Position numbers and translations under genes: made by a program. Below, one piece after another: positions 1 through 6,667 of a stretch of DNA of 64,000 nt. The notes under the pieces are model-generated. The model ran no database searches and was not told where the DNA came from. It saw only the letters and a list, made by a program, of their open reading frames with translations. This DNA comes from Clostridium_AI sp964409685 (GTDB lineage Bacteria > Bacillota > Clostridia > Lachnospirales > Lachnospiraceae): NCBI GenBank assembly GCA_964409685.1, contig CAYPEJ010000008.1, forward strand, positions 81,267 to 145,266, written 5' to 3'. How positions within the stretch are numbered: the first letter of the stretch is position 1; each line of letters starts with the position of its first letter.

Positions 1-59
1 CAGCGAAACAGAGTGAAAAGAAAGAAAAGAAGGAAAAAGATAAAAAAGAAAAGAAATAG
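1..59 (+). CDS. C-terminal tail of a Lys/Glu-rich protein (partial)
   Basis: The third forward frame is open from the window edge to a TAG at 57-59 and encodes only Lys, Glu, Asp and a few polar residues (AKQSEKKEKKEKDKKEKK). This is a typical charged disordered tail. The rest of the gene lies outside the window, so no function can be assigned. The stop codon sits inside the first arm of an intrinsic terminator, which supports a real gene end. Confidence 0.5.
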   Translation, partial: AKQSEKKEKKEKDKKEKK

Positions 60-95
60 GGCTTATCAACTTAGACAGGTCCTATTTCTTTTTTT
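53..95 (+). terminator. Intrinsic terminator of the upstream partial gene
   Basis: GAAATAGG (53-60) pairs with CCTATTTC (81-88) and is followed by a run of T. The first arm overlaps the stop codon of the partial gene. Confidence 0.75.
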
Positions 96-97
96 GA

Positions 98-134
98 TTC
101 ATAGGAAATTCCGCTTCGCTATATTTCCTATGAA
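98..134. repeat. 12-bp perfect inverted repeat
   Basis: TTCATAGGAAAT (98-109) and ATTTCCTATGAA (123-134) form a 12-bp stem with a 13-nt loop. Neither side has a proper T-tract, so it is not a classical terminator. It may extend the preceding terminator structure. Confidence 0.5.
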
Positions 135-147
135 TTAAAAAATTCCC

Positions 148-180
148 TAAAAAGCAGGGGCGAGATGCACTCTCGCGCCT
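148..180 (-). terminator. Intrinsic terminator of the yerC-like gene
   Basis: On the minus strand AGGCGCGAGA and TCTCGCCCCT form a GC-rich stem (156-180 on the plus strand) with a 5-nt loop, followed by a short T-rich stretch (148-153). It starts directly at the end of the gene at 180. Confidence 0.7.
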
Positions 181-491
181 TATTCTTCATCTTTTCTAGG
201 TAATTCTGGAGCAATTCTTTCAAATACCATATCGTATCCATCATTTCCATAATTTAAGGAACGATTCACACGACTAATGGTAGCAGTAGAAGCGCCAGTT
301 TTTTCTGCGATTTCTAAATATGTTTTGTGTTCCCTTAACATTTTCGCAACTTCGAATCGTTGTGATAAGGATAACAGTTCATTTATAGTACATATGTCCT
401 CAAAAAAAACATAGCATTCTTCTGGGCTGTTTAAACTAAGAATTGCATCAAATAAAAAATCAACGGCAGGTGTTTTTAATTTTTTATTCAT
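180..491 (-). CDS. yerC: YerC/YecD family TrpR-like DNA-binding protein
   Basis: The 103-residue protein has the length and pattern of the YerC/YecD family of TrpR-superfamily regulators. These are helix-turn-helix proteins of Firmicutes whose target is usually unknown. The central part reads ELLSLSQRFEVAKMLREHKT followed by an HTH (YLEIAEKTGASTATISRVNRSL, residues about 59-80), the characteristic TrpR-like recognition region. The gene is monocistronic: a terminator follows it and the start is preceded by GGAG on the minus strand. The family assignment is confident; the regulon is not visible here. Confidence 0.88.
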   Translation of the reverse strand: MNKKLKTPAVDFLFDAILSLNSPEECYVFFEDICTINELLSLSQRFEVAKMLREHKTYLEIAEKTGASTATISRVNRSLNYGNDGYDMVFERIAPELPRKDEE

Positions 492-620
492 GTAATCTCC
501 TTATTATAAGCACTTTGCTTATCAAAATTATTACTATTGTCTGCATTTGAATGTAGTAAAACATTCATCATTTCCATAATTTTAACACAGTAAAGTTTTA
601 AAGTAAAGTACTAAAGTACT

Positions 621-652
621 AAGGAAGAAAGTTTTATAAAACTTTCTTCCTT
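621..652. terminator. Perfect 15-bp hairpin at the end of the PHP gene
   Basis: AAGGAAGAAAGTTTT and its reverse complement are separated by only two bases (621-652). The hairpin includes the stop codon of the PHP gene at 634-636. Runs of A and T flank both sides, so it could terminate in either direction. Confidence 0.7.
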
Positions 653-1356
653 AAAATATATTCATCAATTAAATCTTGGTTATAGTTTACGATTAATTCT
701 TTTGGAAAATTCACTGCATCGCACATTTCCTGAGCAAGAGTAAAATCTGCAATGTCATAACAGATATGAGAGTCACTTCCAAAAATAATAGGAACTTCTA
801 GATCCTTACAAAGGGAAAGATAAGTCATAACGTTTTCTTTTGCATTTTGACGAAAACTATTTGGCTTTAAAGAACTATTATTTACTTCCACCACAACATG
901 ATTTTTCTTGGCTTCTTTTATTAGAGTCTCATAATCCAAAGGAAGACGACTATCATCGGGATGTCCAATAATAGATACACTTGGATGGCGCATTGCCCCT
1001 ACATAGGCACTTGTATTTTCCTTAATACCGCATTCATCATTGCAAACATTATGAAGACTTGCAATAACAATATCTAATTTATTTAGTAAACCATCATATA
1101 AGTCTAATTTACCGTTCTCGTCTATAATATTGGCTTCTGCACCAAGTAAAAGTCTCAAATCACCGTATTGTCTAGGAACCACCTTTAGATTTTCAAAATA
1201 AAAGATATGACATGTTCCTGGCATAGTTGGCGCATGTTCGGTAATGCCAAGATATTTTAGACCTTTATCCTTTGCATATTGGATCATTTCCTGCATAGTA
1301 CTATAAGCATGCCCACTAGCAATCGTATGGGTATGTGTATCGATTAAGATATCCAT
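634..1356 (-). CDS. PHP-domain metal-dependent phosphoesterase (YcdX-like)
   Basis: The 240-residue protein is a single PHP domain. The N-terminus shows the metal-binding DTHTHTIASGHAYST motif (residues 6-20). Further His/Asp motifs follow: GITEH (about 37-41), SLHN (about 96-99), GHPDDSRLPL (about 131-140) and GSDSH near residue 193. This matches YcdX-like or histidinol-phosphatase-related hydrolases that use a trinuclear metal centre. The physiological substrate cannot be told from sequence. The gene stands alone and converges on the hairpin at 621-652. Confidence 0.88.
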   Translation of the reverse strand: MDILIDTHTHTIASGHAYSTMQEMIQYAKDKGLKYLGITEHAPTMPGTCHIFYFENLKVVPRQYGDLRLLLGAEANIIDENGKLDLYDGLLNKLDIVIASLHNVCNDECGIKENTSAYVGAMRHPSVSIIGHPDDSRLPLDYETLIKEAKKNHVVVEVNNSSLKPNSFRQNAKENVMTYLSLCKDLEVPIIFGSDSHICYDIADFTLAQEMCDAVNFPKELIVNYNQDLIDEYILRKKVL

Positions 1357-1466
1357 AACTTCACATCCATTTCTATACTATTTATTAAAATTAAGCTATA
1401 TTTATAAGATTGTTCTATTATTATAGTATATTTTCAAAAAATGACAAGTATGGATTGGAAATTTTC

Positions 1467-1495
1467 TTGACGGGATATTTCATTAATAGTAAAAT
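1467..1495 (+). promoter_or_regulatory. Sigma-A promoter of rlmD
   Basis: TTGACG (1467-1472), a 17-bp spacer and TAAAAT (1490-1495) form a near-consensus vegetative promoter. It lies about 130 bp upstream of rlmD, implying a long leader. Confidence 0.7.
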
Positions 1496-1547
1496 AAACG
1501 AGATAAAATAGAGCGAATAGTACATAAAGATTTATGCTTTTACGAGA

Positions 1548-1580
1548 AGATAGAAGGTTCGGAGGGATCTTCTATTTTTT
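1548..1580 (+). terminator. Intrinsic terminator (attenuator) in the rlmD leader
   Basis: ATAGAAG (1550-1556) pairs with CTTCTAT (1569-1575), with six T at the end. It lies between the promoter at 1467 and the rlmD start at 1628, so transcription must read through it. The sequence shows a terminator; a role in attenuation is inferred. Confidence 0.6.
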
Positions 1581-1627
1581 CGCAAAGGTATATCTTTAAA
1601 AAATGCATTAACATTAAGGAGAAATCA

Positions 1628-3037
1628 ATGAAAAAGGGACAGATTTGTGAAGGTATTGTTGAAAAAGTAGATTTTCCAAATAAGGGAATCGTAAAAATAG
1701 AAGATAGAAAAGTAACAGTTAAAAATGCACTACCAGGACAGAAGATTCAGTTTGCTGTCAATAAAATTCGTAGTGGAAAAGCAGAAGGTCGTTTATTAGA
1801 AGTGTTAGAACCATCAGAATTAGAAACACGTTGTGCAGAATGTCCATCATTTGGGCCATGTGGAGGTTGTAGCTATCAAACAATTTCTTATGATGACCAA
1901 TTAAAAATGAAGTTGAAGCAAGTTACGGATTTATTAGATCCTGTTTGTTCTGATTATGAGTTAATTGGAATTAAAGGTAGTCCAAATGAATGGGAATACC
2001 GTAATAAGATGGAGTTTTCATTTGGAGACGAATATAAGGATGGACCTCTTGCACTTGGTCTTCATAAACGCGGAAGTTTCCATGATATTGTAAATGCTGG
2101 GGAATGTAAGATTGTGCATTCGGATTATAATGTGATTTTAAAGTGCATACTTGCGTATTTTCAAGAAAGAAATGTGGATTTCTACCATAGATTACAGCAC
2201 AAAGGGTATTTACGTCATTTGTTAGTTCGTCGTGCGGTGAAGACAGGCGAGATTTTAATTAGTTTAATTACATCTTCTCAGGAAAATGTAGATTTAGAGC
2301 CATTGAAAGAGATGTTATTAGGATTATGTCCTGCAGTAACTGGTGGGGAAGCAGTGGAAGGTGAAACTTTAGAAGGTAAGATTGTTGGAATTCTTCATAT
2401 TGAAAATGATAGTCTTGCGGACGTTGTGCAAAGTGATAAGACACATGTGTTATATGGTAGAGAGTATATCACAGAGGAATTACTTGGGTTAGAGTTTAAG
2501 ATTTCTACATTTAGTTTCTTCCAGACAAATTCACTTGGGGCAGAGGTGCTTTATAGTACAGCTCGCGATTTTATTGGGGAGACTAAGGATAAGTTGATTT
2601 TTGACTTGTATAGTGGAACAGGTACGATTGCACAGATTCTTGCACCAGTTGCGAAGAAGGTTATCGGGGTTGAGATTGTGGAAGAGGCTGTTGCGGCGGC
2701 ACGTGAGAATGCGAAGTTGAATGGGCTTGATAACTGTGAGTTTATCGCAGGGGATGTGCTTAAGATGTTGGATACGATTGAGGAGAAGCCAGACTTAATC
2801 GTGCTTGACCCTCCTCGTGATGGTATCAATCCTAAGGCATTGTCGAAGATTGGTGCGTCAATTAGGTGTAAAAAAATGATTTATATATCCTGCAAACCAA
2901 CGAGCCTTGCCAGAGACCTCGTTAGTTTGCAGGCGTATGGTTACAAGGTGAAAAAAGTTTGCTGTGTAGACATGTTCCCTCAGACTGTTCATGTCGAAAC
3001 AGTATGTTTGTTGGAAATGGACGAAAACGCCCAATAG
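1628..3037 (+). CDS. rlmD: 23S rRNA (uracil-5-)-methyltransferase RlmD, host-phage chimera
   Basis: This 469-residue protein is an RlmD/RumA-type enzyme that methylates a uracil of 23S rRNA with SAM. It has an N-terminal TRAM domain (about 1-60), four iron-sulfur Cys (CAECPSFGPCGGC, about 70-82), a SAM-binding region with DLYSGTGTIAQIL, and the DPPRDG motif. The catalytic nucleophile Cys422 (SCKPTSLARDL) and the conserved Glu457 (HVETV) lie in the last 61 residues. Those residues are downstream of the prophage junction at 2850 and are therefore phage DNA. A displaced second copy of this segment at 41687-41876 matches 41 of 46 residues in the conserved part but differs at many silent positions. 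The last 49 bp overlap the integrase gene on the other strand. SD AAGGAG precedes the ATG. Confidence 0.93.
   Translation: MKKGQICEGIVEKVDFPNKGIVKIEDRKVTVKNALPGQKIQFAVNKIRSGKAEGRLLEVLEPSELETRCAECPSFGPCGGCSYQTISYDDQLKMKLKQVTDLLDPVCSDYELIGIKGSPNEWEYRNKMEFSFGDEYKDGPLALGLHKRGSFHDIVNAGECKIVHSDYNVILKCILAYFQERNVDFYHRLQHKGYLRHLLVRRAVKTGEILISLITSSQENVDLEPLKEMLLGLCPAVTGGEAVEGETLEGKIVGILHIENDSLADVVQSDKTHVLYGREYITEELLGLEFKISTFSFFQTNSLGAEVLYSTARDFIGETKDKLIFDLYSGTGTIAQILAPVAKKVIGVEIVEEAVAAARENAKLNGLDNCEFIAGDVLKMLDTIEEKPDLIVLDPPRDGINPKALSKIGASIRCKKMIYISCKPTSLARDLVSLQAYGYKVKKVCCVDMFPQTVHVETVCLLEMDENAQ
2831..2870. other. attL: left prophage junction
   Basis: Host rlmD codons run up to AAGAT (2846-2850). The phage arm continues to ATTAGGTGTA (2861-2870). 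That arm is the exact reverse complement of TACACCTAAT at 41659-41668 beside the other end. Joined as in the circular phage, the arms are separated by 28 bp and their dyad centre falls inside AAGAT, as expected for a serine-integrase attP. Confidence 0.8.
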
Positions 3038-4461
3038 ATTGTTACATCATTATTAAGAACAACAATCTTATCAATTAAGCTGTGAATAATTCTGTGGATA
3101 TCTTCCACAGAATTGGATTCAACAGCAGAAGAAAAGGAAGTAATATGCTTCCAAGCTTGTTCAACTTGCATTGAAGGCTCGTTATTTTTGATAACTTTGA
3201 TATTGGAAATAAGTTTTTCCTTTTCTTCTTTTAGCTTGCCAATTCTAGTACTAACATCAGAGAGTTCAATTATTCCAGTTTGGAATAAATTAAGAAGTCT
3301 CTCTATTTGCGTGTCAATTTCAGAGATACGTTCTTCATACATAGATATTTCATTATTTGGAAACTCACACAATTCATCAACAATTTCTTCGAAATAATCT
3401 TCGTTTAAAGACAGGCTTAATATTTCATCAATAATTATTGAGTCTAACTGTTCTACAGTATATGGATGTAATCGATTAGTGCAGCAGTCAGATTTGATCA
3501 TTGCTTTTGATGTTCTAGCGACAGAATGGCAAACATACCGTTTAGTTTTACTAGAAACCTTTCTAGCATACATACGAGCTCCACAATCACCACAGAAGAG
3601 CAATCCAGTAAGTAAGTTATCAGCATTTCCGAAAGAGTAACTGCGTTTATCTATAGCCTTGTTATGTTCCAATATCATCGAAGCAGCGTACCAGTCTTGC
3701 TCAGAGATAATGCTTTCATGTATGCCGTCATACAAGTCATCATTATCTCGAACTTTACCCATGTATACAGGATTACTTAGTATACGTCGTACTGCAGTGT
3801 TATTTCCCCATGAATACAGATTATCACTATAGGTATTGAGCATATATTCAGATATGCTGTTAATGCTTTCTCCAGACAGAAAACGAGCATACACTTCCTT
3901 AATCATAGATGATGTATACTCATTAATTTTTAAATCATTACACCCTTGAATGAAGTCGTATCCGATAGGGCAATGAGAACCTGAAAAATGCCCTTCTTTT
4001 ATTCGCGCCTTTTTTCCCATCATGGTTCTTGCTTTAATATTTTCACGTTCCATCTGGGCGAACGCAGCCAATACACCAATTATGCATCGCCCAAGCGGAG
4101 AGGATGTATCAAAGCTTTCCATCAGAGAAATAAAATCACAATCATTTGCCAAAAAGACATCTTCTAAAAGTATCATAGTATCTTTCTGGCTTCGGCTCAG
4201 TCTATCAAGTTTCCAAACAAGTACCTTTTTAATTTTGTGAGACTTAATATCAGATATAACATTCTTGATACCAGGTCTATTAAGAGTAGCACCAGAGAAG
4301 CCAGGATCGATATGAACTTTATGAATAGAAAAACCCATAGCGATACAATATGACCTTAATCGTGATTCTTGTTCATCAATGCTATATCCTTCATCGGCTT
4401 GTTCGCTAGTCGAAACCCTTATATACAAATCAACAACATTTTCTAAATTAATACATACCAC
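2989..4461 (-). CDS. int: Large serine recombinase (phage integrase)
   Basis: The 490-residue protein has a resolvase-type catalytic domain (about 10-150) with the active-site Ser in YIRVSTSEQADEGYS, then LSRSQKDTMILLED and an FAQMERENIKART helix. A recombinase domain and a zinc ribbon follow (LFCGDCGARMYARK, then CHS and CC), and the C-terminus is coiled coil (about 375-430). It performs att-site-specific integration and, with a directionality factor, excision. No candidate directionality factor is obvious in the window. The gene reads towards attL and its 3' end overlaps the last 49 bp of rlmD in antisense. SD AGGTGG precedes the ATG. Confidence 0.95.
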   Translation of the reverse strand: MVCINLENVVDLYIRVSTSEQADEGYSIDEQESRLRSYCIAMGFSIHKVHIDPGFSGATLNRPGIKNVISDIKSHKIKKVLVWKLDRLSRSQKDTMILLEDVFLANDCDFISLMESFDTSSPLGRCIIGVLAAFAQMERENIKARTMMGKKARIKEGHFSGSHCPIGYDFIQGCNDLKINEYTSSMIKEVYARFLSGESINSISEYMLNTYSDNLYSWGNNTAVRRILSNPVYMGKVRDNDDLYDGIHESIISEQDWYAASMILEHNKAIDKRSYSFGNADNLLTGLLFCGDCGARMYARKVSSKTKRYVCHSVARTSKAMIKSDCCTNRLHPYTVEQLDSIIIDEILSLSLNEDYFEEIVDELCEFPNNEISMYEERISEIDTQIERLLNLFQTGIIELSDVSTRIGKLKEEKEKLISNIKVIKNNEPSMQVEQAWKHITSFSSAVESNSVEDIHRIIHSLIDKIVVLNNDVTIYWAFSSISNKHTVST

Positions 4462-4535
4462 CTCATTTCATTTAGTATGAGAAAAGCATAAATCAAAAGT
4501 TGTCCCAGTGCAACATTAATTATTAGACAAAATGC

Positions 4536-4564
4536 TACACATAATTCAATAATTGTGTTATAGT
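4536..4564 (+). promoter_or_regulatory. Candidate promoter of the LytTR-AgrD operon
   Basis: TATAGT (4559-4564) is a good -10. The hexamer 17 bp upstream (TACACA) is a poor -35, so the promoter would be weak or activator-dependent. It lies 28 bp before the LytTR gene. Confidence 0.4.
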
Positions 4565-4592
4565 AAAGTTAAATAAGACATAGGGGGGATGA

Positions 4593-5657
4593 ATGAAGAT
4601 GCTGAAAAACATATTAATAATAGTAGCATATCTGTTTGAATCGTGTATTTGGGTGTATTCGATGGGATTGAGATTTGAAAGAAAATATGATTTGAAGAGA
4701 ATGTACATATCGTACATAACAATGAGCCTGGCAATATCATTGATAGGCCAATTCTCTAGCTTATCAATAGATACACTTTTTACAATACTTGAATTTGCAA
4801 CAACATCTTTGTTTATCTGCATATGTTTTATGGGAAAAACGGTAAAGAAGATTCTTCACGTTGGAATTTTGTTCATTATATCGTTAATATGCGACCTGAT
4901 AGTGTTCATTTGTATGACCGCGAGCGGAATAAGTTCAGAATTATTAGCATCAGATGGTGTCGAGAATGCCATTGCCACATTACTATCAAAATGTGTTGCG
5001 TGTTTTATAATAAGAATATTGTATAAGCGTGTTAGATTAGAAACAGTATATGCGCCATTGATTTTTTTAACAATAGTACTGGAATTGCCTTCGATTGTGA
5101 TGTTTAGAACCATGAAAGAGAAGCCTAGTTATTTAGTGCTGTATATAATTAGTCAATTGGCAGCAGTAGGGCTAGTATCATACATAATTAAATTCGTGAA
5201 GAATAAAACATCAGAAACGGAAAAAGTATTTGTAAAGGTGGCCAATTTAGAACAACAAGCGGAAGAATATCGTCGGAAAGCAGAAGAATACAAATTGAAA
5301 GCTGAAGAATTGGAAAGAGATGCACTCGAATTAGAGTGCAGTGTAACAATAGACACACCAGAAACTATTGAGGTAACAGAGAATAGAAAGAAAAGGAATA
5401 TTCATACTAGTGAGATTATATCTTGTGAGAGAGTTGGAAGAAAAATCAATATCACAACCATAGATGATACAATAGAGATAAATAGTACAATCACAAGATT
5501 AGAAGAAGAGCTAGGGGTATGCTTTTGGAAAATTAATCAAGGAACTCTTGTGAATAGAAATTATATTGATAAAGTTGAGGGGGGATTGCTTACTCTTACT
5601 AGTGGAGCAGTACTTCATATATCAAGGGAACGTAGTAAAGCATTAGAAAGGATGTGA
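4593..5657 (+). CDS. Membrane-anchored LytTR-domain regulator, AgrC-like sensor fused to a DNA-binding domain
   Basis: The 354-residue protein begins with about seven hydrophobic segments (about residues 5-23, 36-55, 61-80, 87-107, 127-143, 152-171 and 180-202). This resembles the membrane sensor half of AgrC-type peptide receptors. A charged coiled coil follows (about 205-255, heptads such as EEYRRKAEEYKLKAEELERD). The C-terminus (about 262-354) is a LytTR DNA-binding domain with HTSEIISCERVGRKINI and INQGTLVNRNYIDKVEGG. No histidine-kinase or receiver domain is present. The protein would therefore be a one-component receptor that binds DNA from the membrane. An AgrD-like peptide gene follows after 4 bp, which suggests that the peptide is its ligand. 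That pairing is inference. SD GGGGGG precedes the ATG. Confidence 0.8.
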   Translation: MKMLKNILIIVAYLFESCIWVYSMGLRFERKYDLKRMYISYITMSLAISLIGQFSSLSIDTLFTILEFATTSLFICICFMGKTVKKILHVGILFIISLICDLIVFICMTASGISSELLASDGVENAIATLLSKCVACFIIRILYKRVRLETVYAPLIFLTIVLELPSIVMFRTMKEKPSYLVLYIISQLAAVGLVSYIIKFVKNKTSETEKVFVKVANLEQQAEEYRRKAEEYKLKAEELERDALELECSVTIDTPETIEVTENRKKRNIHTSEIISCERVGRKINITTIDDTIEINSTITRLEEELGVCFWKINQGTLVNRNYIDKVEGGLLTLTSGAVLHISRERSKALERM

Positions 5658-5661
5658 TCAA

Positions 5662-5784
5662 ATGAAAAAGACACTAGCAAAAATTGCATATGCAGTTGCA
5701 AAAAAAGAGGCTAACCAAGGATGCCAGTGGTTATTCTTTCAACATAACCAACCTGCTAAAGTAAAAGGACTAAGAAAATTCTAG
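5662..5784 (+). CDS. AgrD-like cyclic (thio)lactone autoinducer peptide precursor
   Basis: The 40-codon ORF has the AgrD layout. It opens with a basic amphipathic helix (MKKTLAKIAYAVAKKEA), continues with a core containing a single Cys (NQGCQWLFFQ, Cys21), and closes with a polar tail (HNQPAKVKGLRKF). In AgrD proteins AgrB cuts after the core and links its C-terminus to the Cys. The CxWxFF(Q) core followed by QP fits clostridial AgrD-like peptides. It begins 4 bp after the LytTR gene with AAGGA as SD, and a strong terminator ends the operon. No AgrB-like protease is visible in the window, so processing would depend on host AgrB or another exporter. Assignment is by pattern only, because the peptide is too short for confident homology. 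Confidence 0.72.
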   Translation: MKKTLAKIAYAVAKKEANQGCQWLFFQHNQPAKVKGLRKF

Positions 5785-5787
5785 CAC

Positions 5788-5823
5788 AAAAGAGCTAACA
5801 GCAATTCACTGTTAGCTCTTTTT
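5788..5823 (+). terminator. Terminator of the LytTR-AgrD operon
   Basis: AAAAGAGCTAACAG (5788-5801) pairs with CTGTTAGCTCTTTT (5809-5822) over 14 bp with a 7-nt loop and ends in T. It sits directly after the peptide gene. Confidence 0.9.
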
Positions 5824-5832
5824 GCATATCTG

Positions 5833-5864
5833 GATGTGCAAGTTCACAACCAGATATGCAAGTT
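5833..5864 (+). promoter_or_regulatory. Candidate LytTR binding site: two 12-bp direct repeats
   Basis: GATGTGCAAGTT (5833-5844) and GATATGCAAGTT (5853-5864) repeat with a 20-bp period. LytTR regulators such as AgrA bind paired direct repeats containing (A/C)(A/C)GTT about two helical turns apart, which this resembles. The pair ends 16 bp before a promoter with a poor -35. Binding by the neighbouring LytTR protein is inferred. Confidence 0.5.
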
Positions 5865-5880
5865 AAGAGTGTAAATAGCG

Positions 5881-5909
5881 TATTTAGTCAATATGGAATA
5901 GGATATAAT
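5881..5909 (+). promoter_or_regulatory. Candidate activator-dependent promoter
   Basis: A consensus TATAAT (5904-5909) has only TATTTA (5881-5886) at the -35 position, with 17-bp spacing. It would transcribe the small ORF at 6013. The weak -35 behind two direct repeats is the usual design of an activator-controlled promoter. Confidence 0.5.
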
Positions 5910-6012
5910 CAAACTGAACGTGCAAGAACGGAAACGGAATAGACAAAGTCTATTGAAAGAAATTTTATCAAAATATATAATTTACTAAACAAATTTAGTT
6001 AGGAGGTTGTAT

Positions 6013-6129
6013 ATGAGTGACGAACAGAAGAAAGTAGAAATAATTGAATTTATTAACAATGCAAATTCAGAAAAGCTAGATATTGTACATAGGATGTTAT
6101 ATGAAATGATAAAAGCGAGTAGAAATTAA
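6013..6129 (+). CDS. 38-aa phage protein convergent with the repressor
   Basis: The ORF follows a strong AGGAGG and encodes MSDEQKKVEIIEFINNANSE then KLDIVHRMLYEMIKASRN. This looks like two short helices of the kind seen in tiny phage proteins whose last helix follows the pattern KLxxxxxxL. Its end overlaps the last 4 bp of the repressor gene on the other strand, and a shared bidirectional terminator separates the transcripts. Function is unknown. Its position between a possible LytTR-controlled promoter and the repressor makes an antirepressor role conceivable but unproven. Confidence 0.6.
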   Translation: MSDEQKKVEIIEFINNANSEKLDIVHRMLYEMIKASRN

Positions 6130-6142
6130 TCTGCTCGCTTTT
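6111..6142. terminator. Bidirectional terminator between the 38-aa ORF and the repressor
   Basis: AAAAGCGAG (6111-6119) pairs with CTCGCTTTT (6134-6142), with A and T tracts on the correct side for both directions. It overlaps both stop codons. Confidence 0.75.
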
Positions 6143-6539
6143 CTTCATTTTCATATCTTTTATTAAAGGCATTCATTGTTTGAATAAACCATTCATCTGG
6201 AAGTTTTGAAAGAGATTCGATATATTGCCTCTTTTCAGGACAAACATTTTCTCCAAACAAGGAGCCAATAAAGTTTGCAAGTTCTTGGTCTTTAGTTAAT
6301 TGTACTAATGGCTCCCCAATTCCCTTTGTGATCCATTCTTCATTTGCATTATGTATTCTGCAAATATCTTTTATTACTCTATCTGTAGGAGCTGGGTCTC
6401 CAGTTTCAATACCAGCAAGATTAGAACGAGATATATTCAAGTTCTGTACAAATTTTTGCTGCGTTAAATTTAGAATTTCTTTACGAAAATATTTTATACG
6501 TTCAGAAATAGTTAGTTGAGTGAAATCAATATCTATCAT
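6126..6539 (-). CDS. CI-like phage repressor (XRE family)
   Basis: The 137-residue protein has an N-terminal XRE helix-turn-helix (about 10-70: ISERIKYFRKEILNLTQQKF, then LNISRSNLAGIETGDPAPTD). A short C-terminal part follows without a visible LexA-like peptidase domain (no Ser-Lys dyad), so it may not be cleaved by the SOS pathway. It is transcribed leftwards from an operator-rich region at 6587-6645 opposite the early genes, the usual layout of a lysogeny repressor. SD AGGAGG (TCCTCC on plus at 6547) precedes the start. Its end abuts the 38-aa ORF. Confidence 0.85.
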   Translation of the reverse strand: MIDIDFTQLTISERIKYFRKEILNLTQQKFVQNLNISRSNLAGIETGDPAPTDRVIKDICRIHNANEEWITKGIGEPLVQLTKDQELANFIGSLFGENVCPEKRQYIESLSKLPDEWFIQTMNAFNKRYENEEKRAD

Positions 6540-6586
6540 ATAATCATCCTCCTAAAGAAAGAGTAACACAAAACAAAATGTCCGTC

Positions 6587-6645
6587 AAGAACAAATAAAG
6601 TATTGACAATGTTCTTCATAGACTATATAATGTTCTTAAAGAACA
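6587..6645 (+). promoter_or_regulatory. Early rightward promoter with repressor operators
   Basis: TTGACA (6603-6608), a 17-bp spacer and TATAAT (6626-6631) form a perfect promoter. The motif TGTTCTT/AAGAACA occurs four times: AAGAACA at 6587-6593, TGTTCTT at 6610-6616 within the spacer, and the palindrome TGTTCTT-A-AAGAACA at 6631-6645 beside the -10. This is a classical lysogeny-switch operator, probably bound by the repressor at 6126-6539. Confidence 0.85.
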
Positions 6646-6667
6646 AACGAAGAAAGGGGGAAAAAAC

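Noticed and set aside
98..134. Palindrome as a second terminator
   Set aside because: No T-tract follows on either strand; listed only as an inverted repeat.
2972..2988. 17-bp block ATGTTCCCTCAGACTGT identical at 2972-2988 and 41805-41821, a possible att core
   Set aside because: It lies within homologous coding sequence on both sides, and a crossover there would put diverged rlmD codons on the wrong side. The 5-bp core at 2846-2850 sits at the centre of the attP inverted repeat and restores the gene.
5904..6539. Antisense RNA from the 5904 promoter silencing the repressor
   Set aside because: A bidirectional terminator at 6111-6142 should stop the transcript at the end of the repressor gene, so only a few bases overlap.
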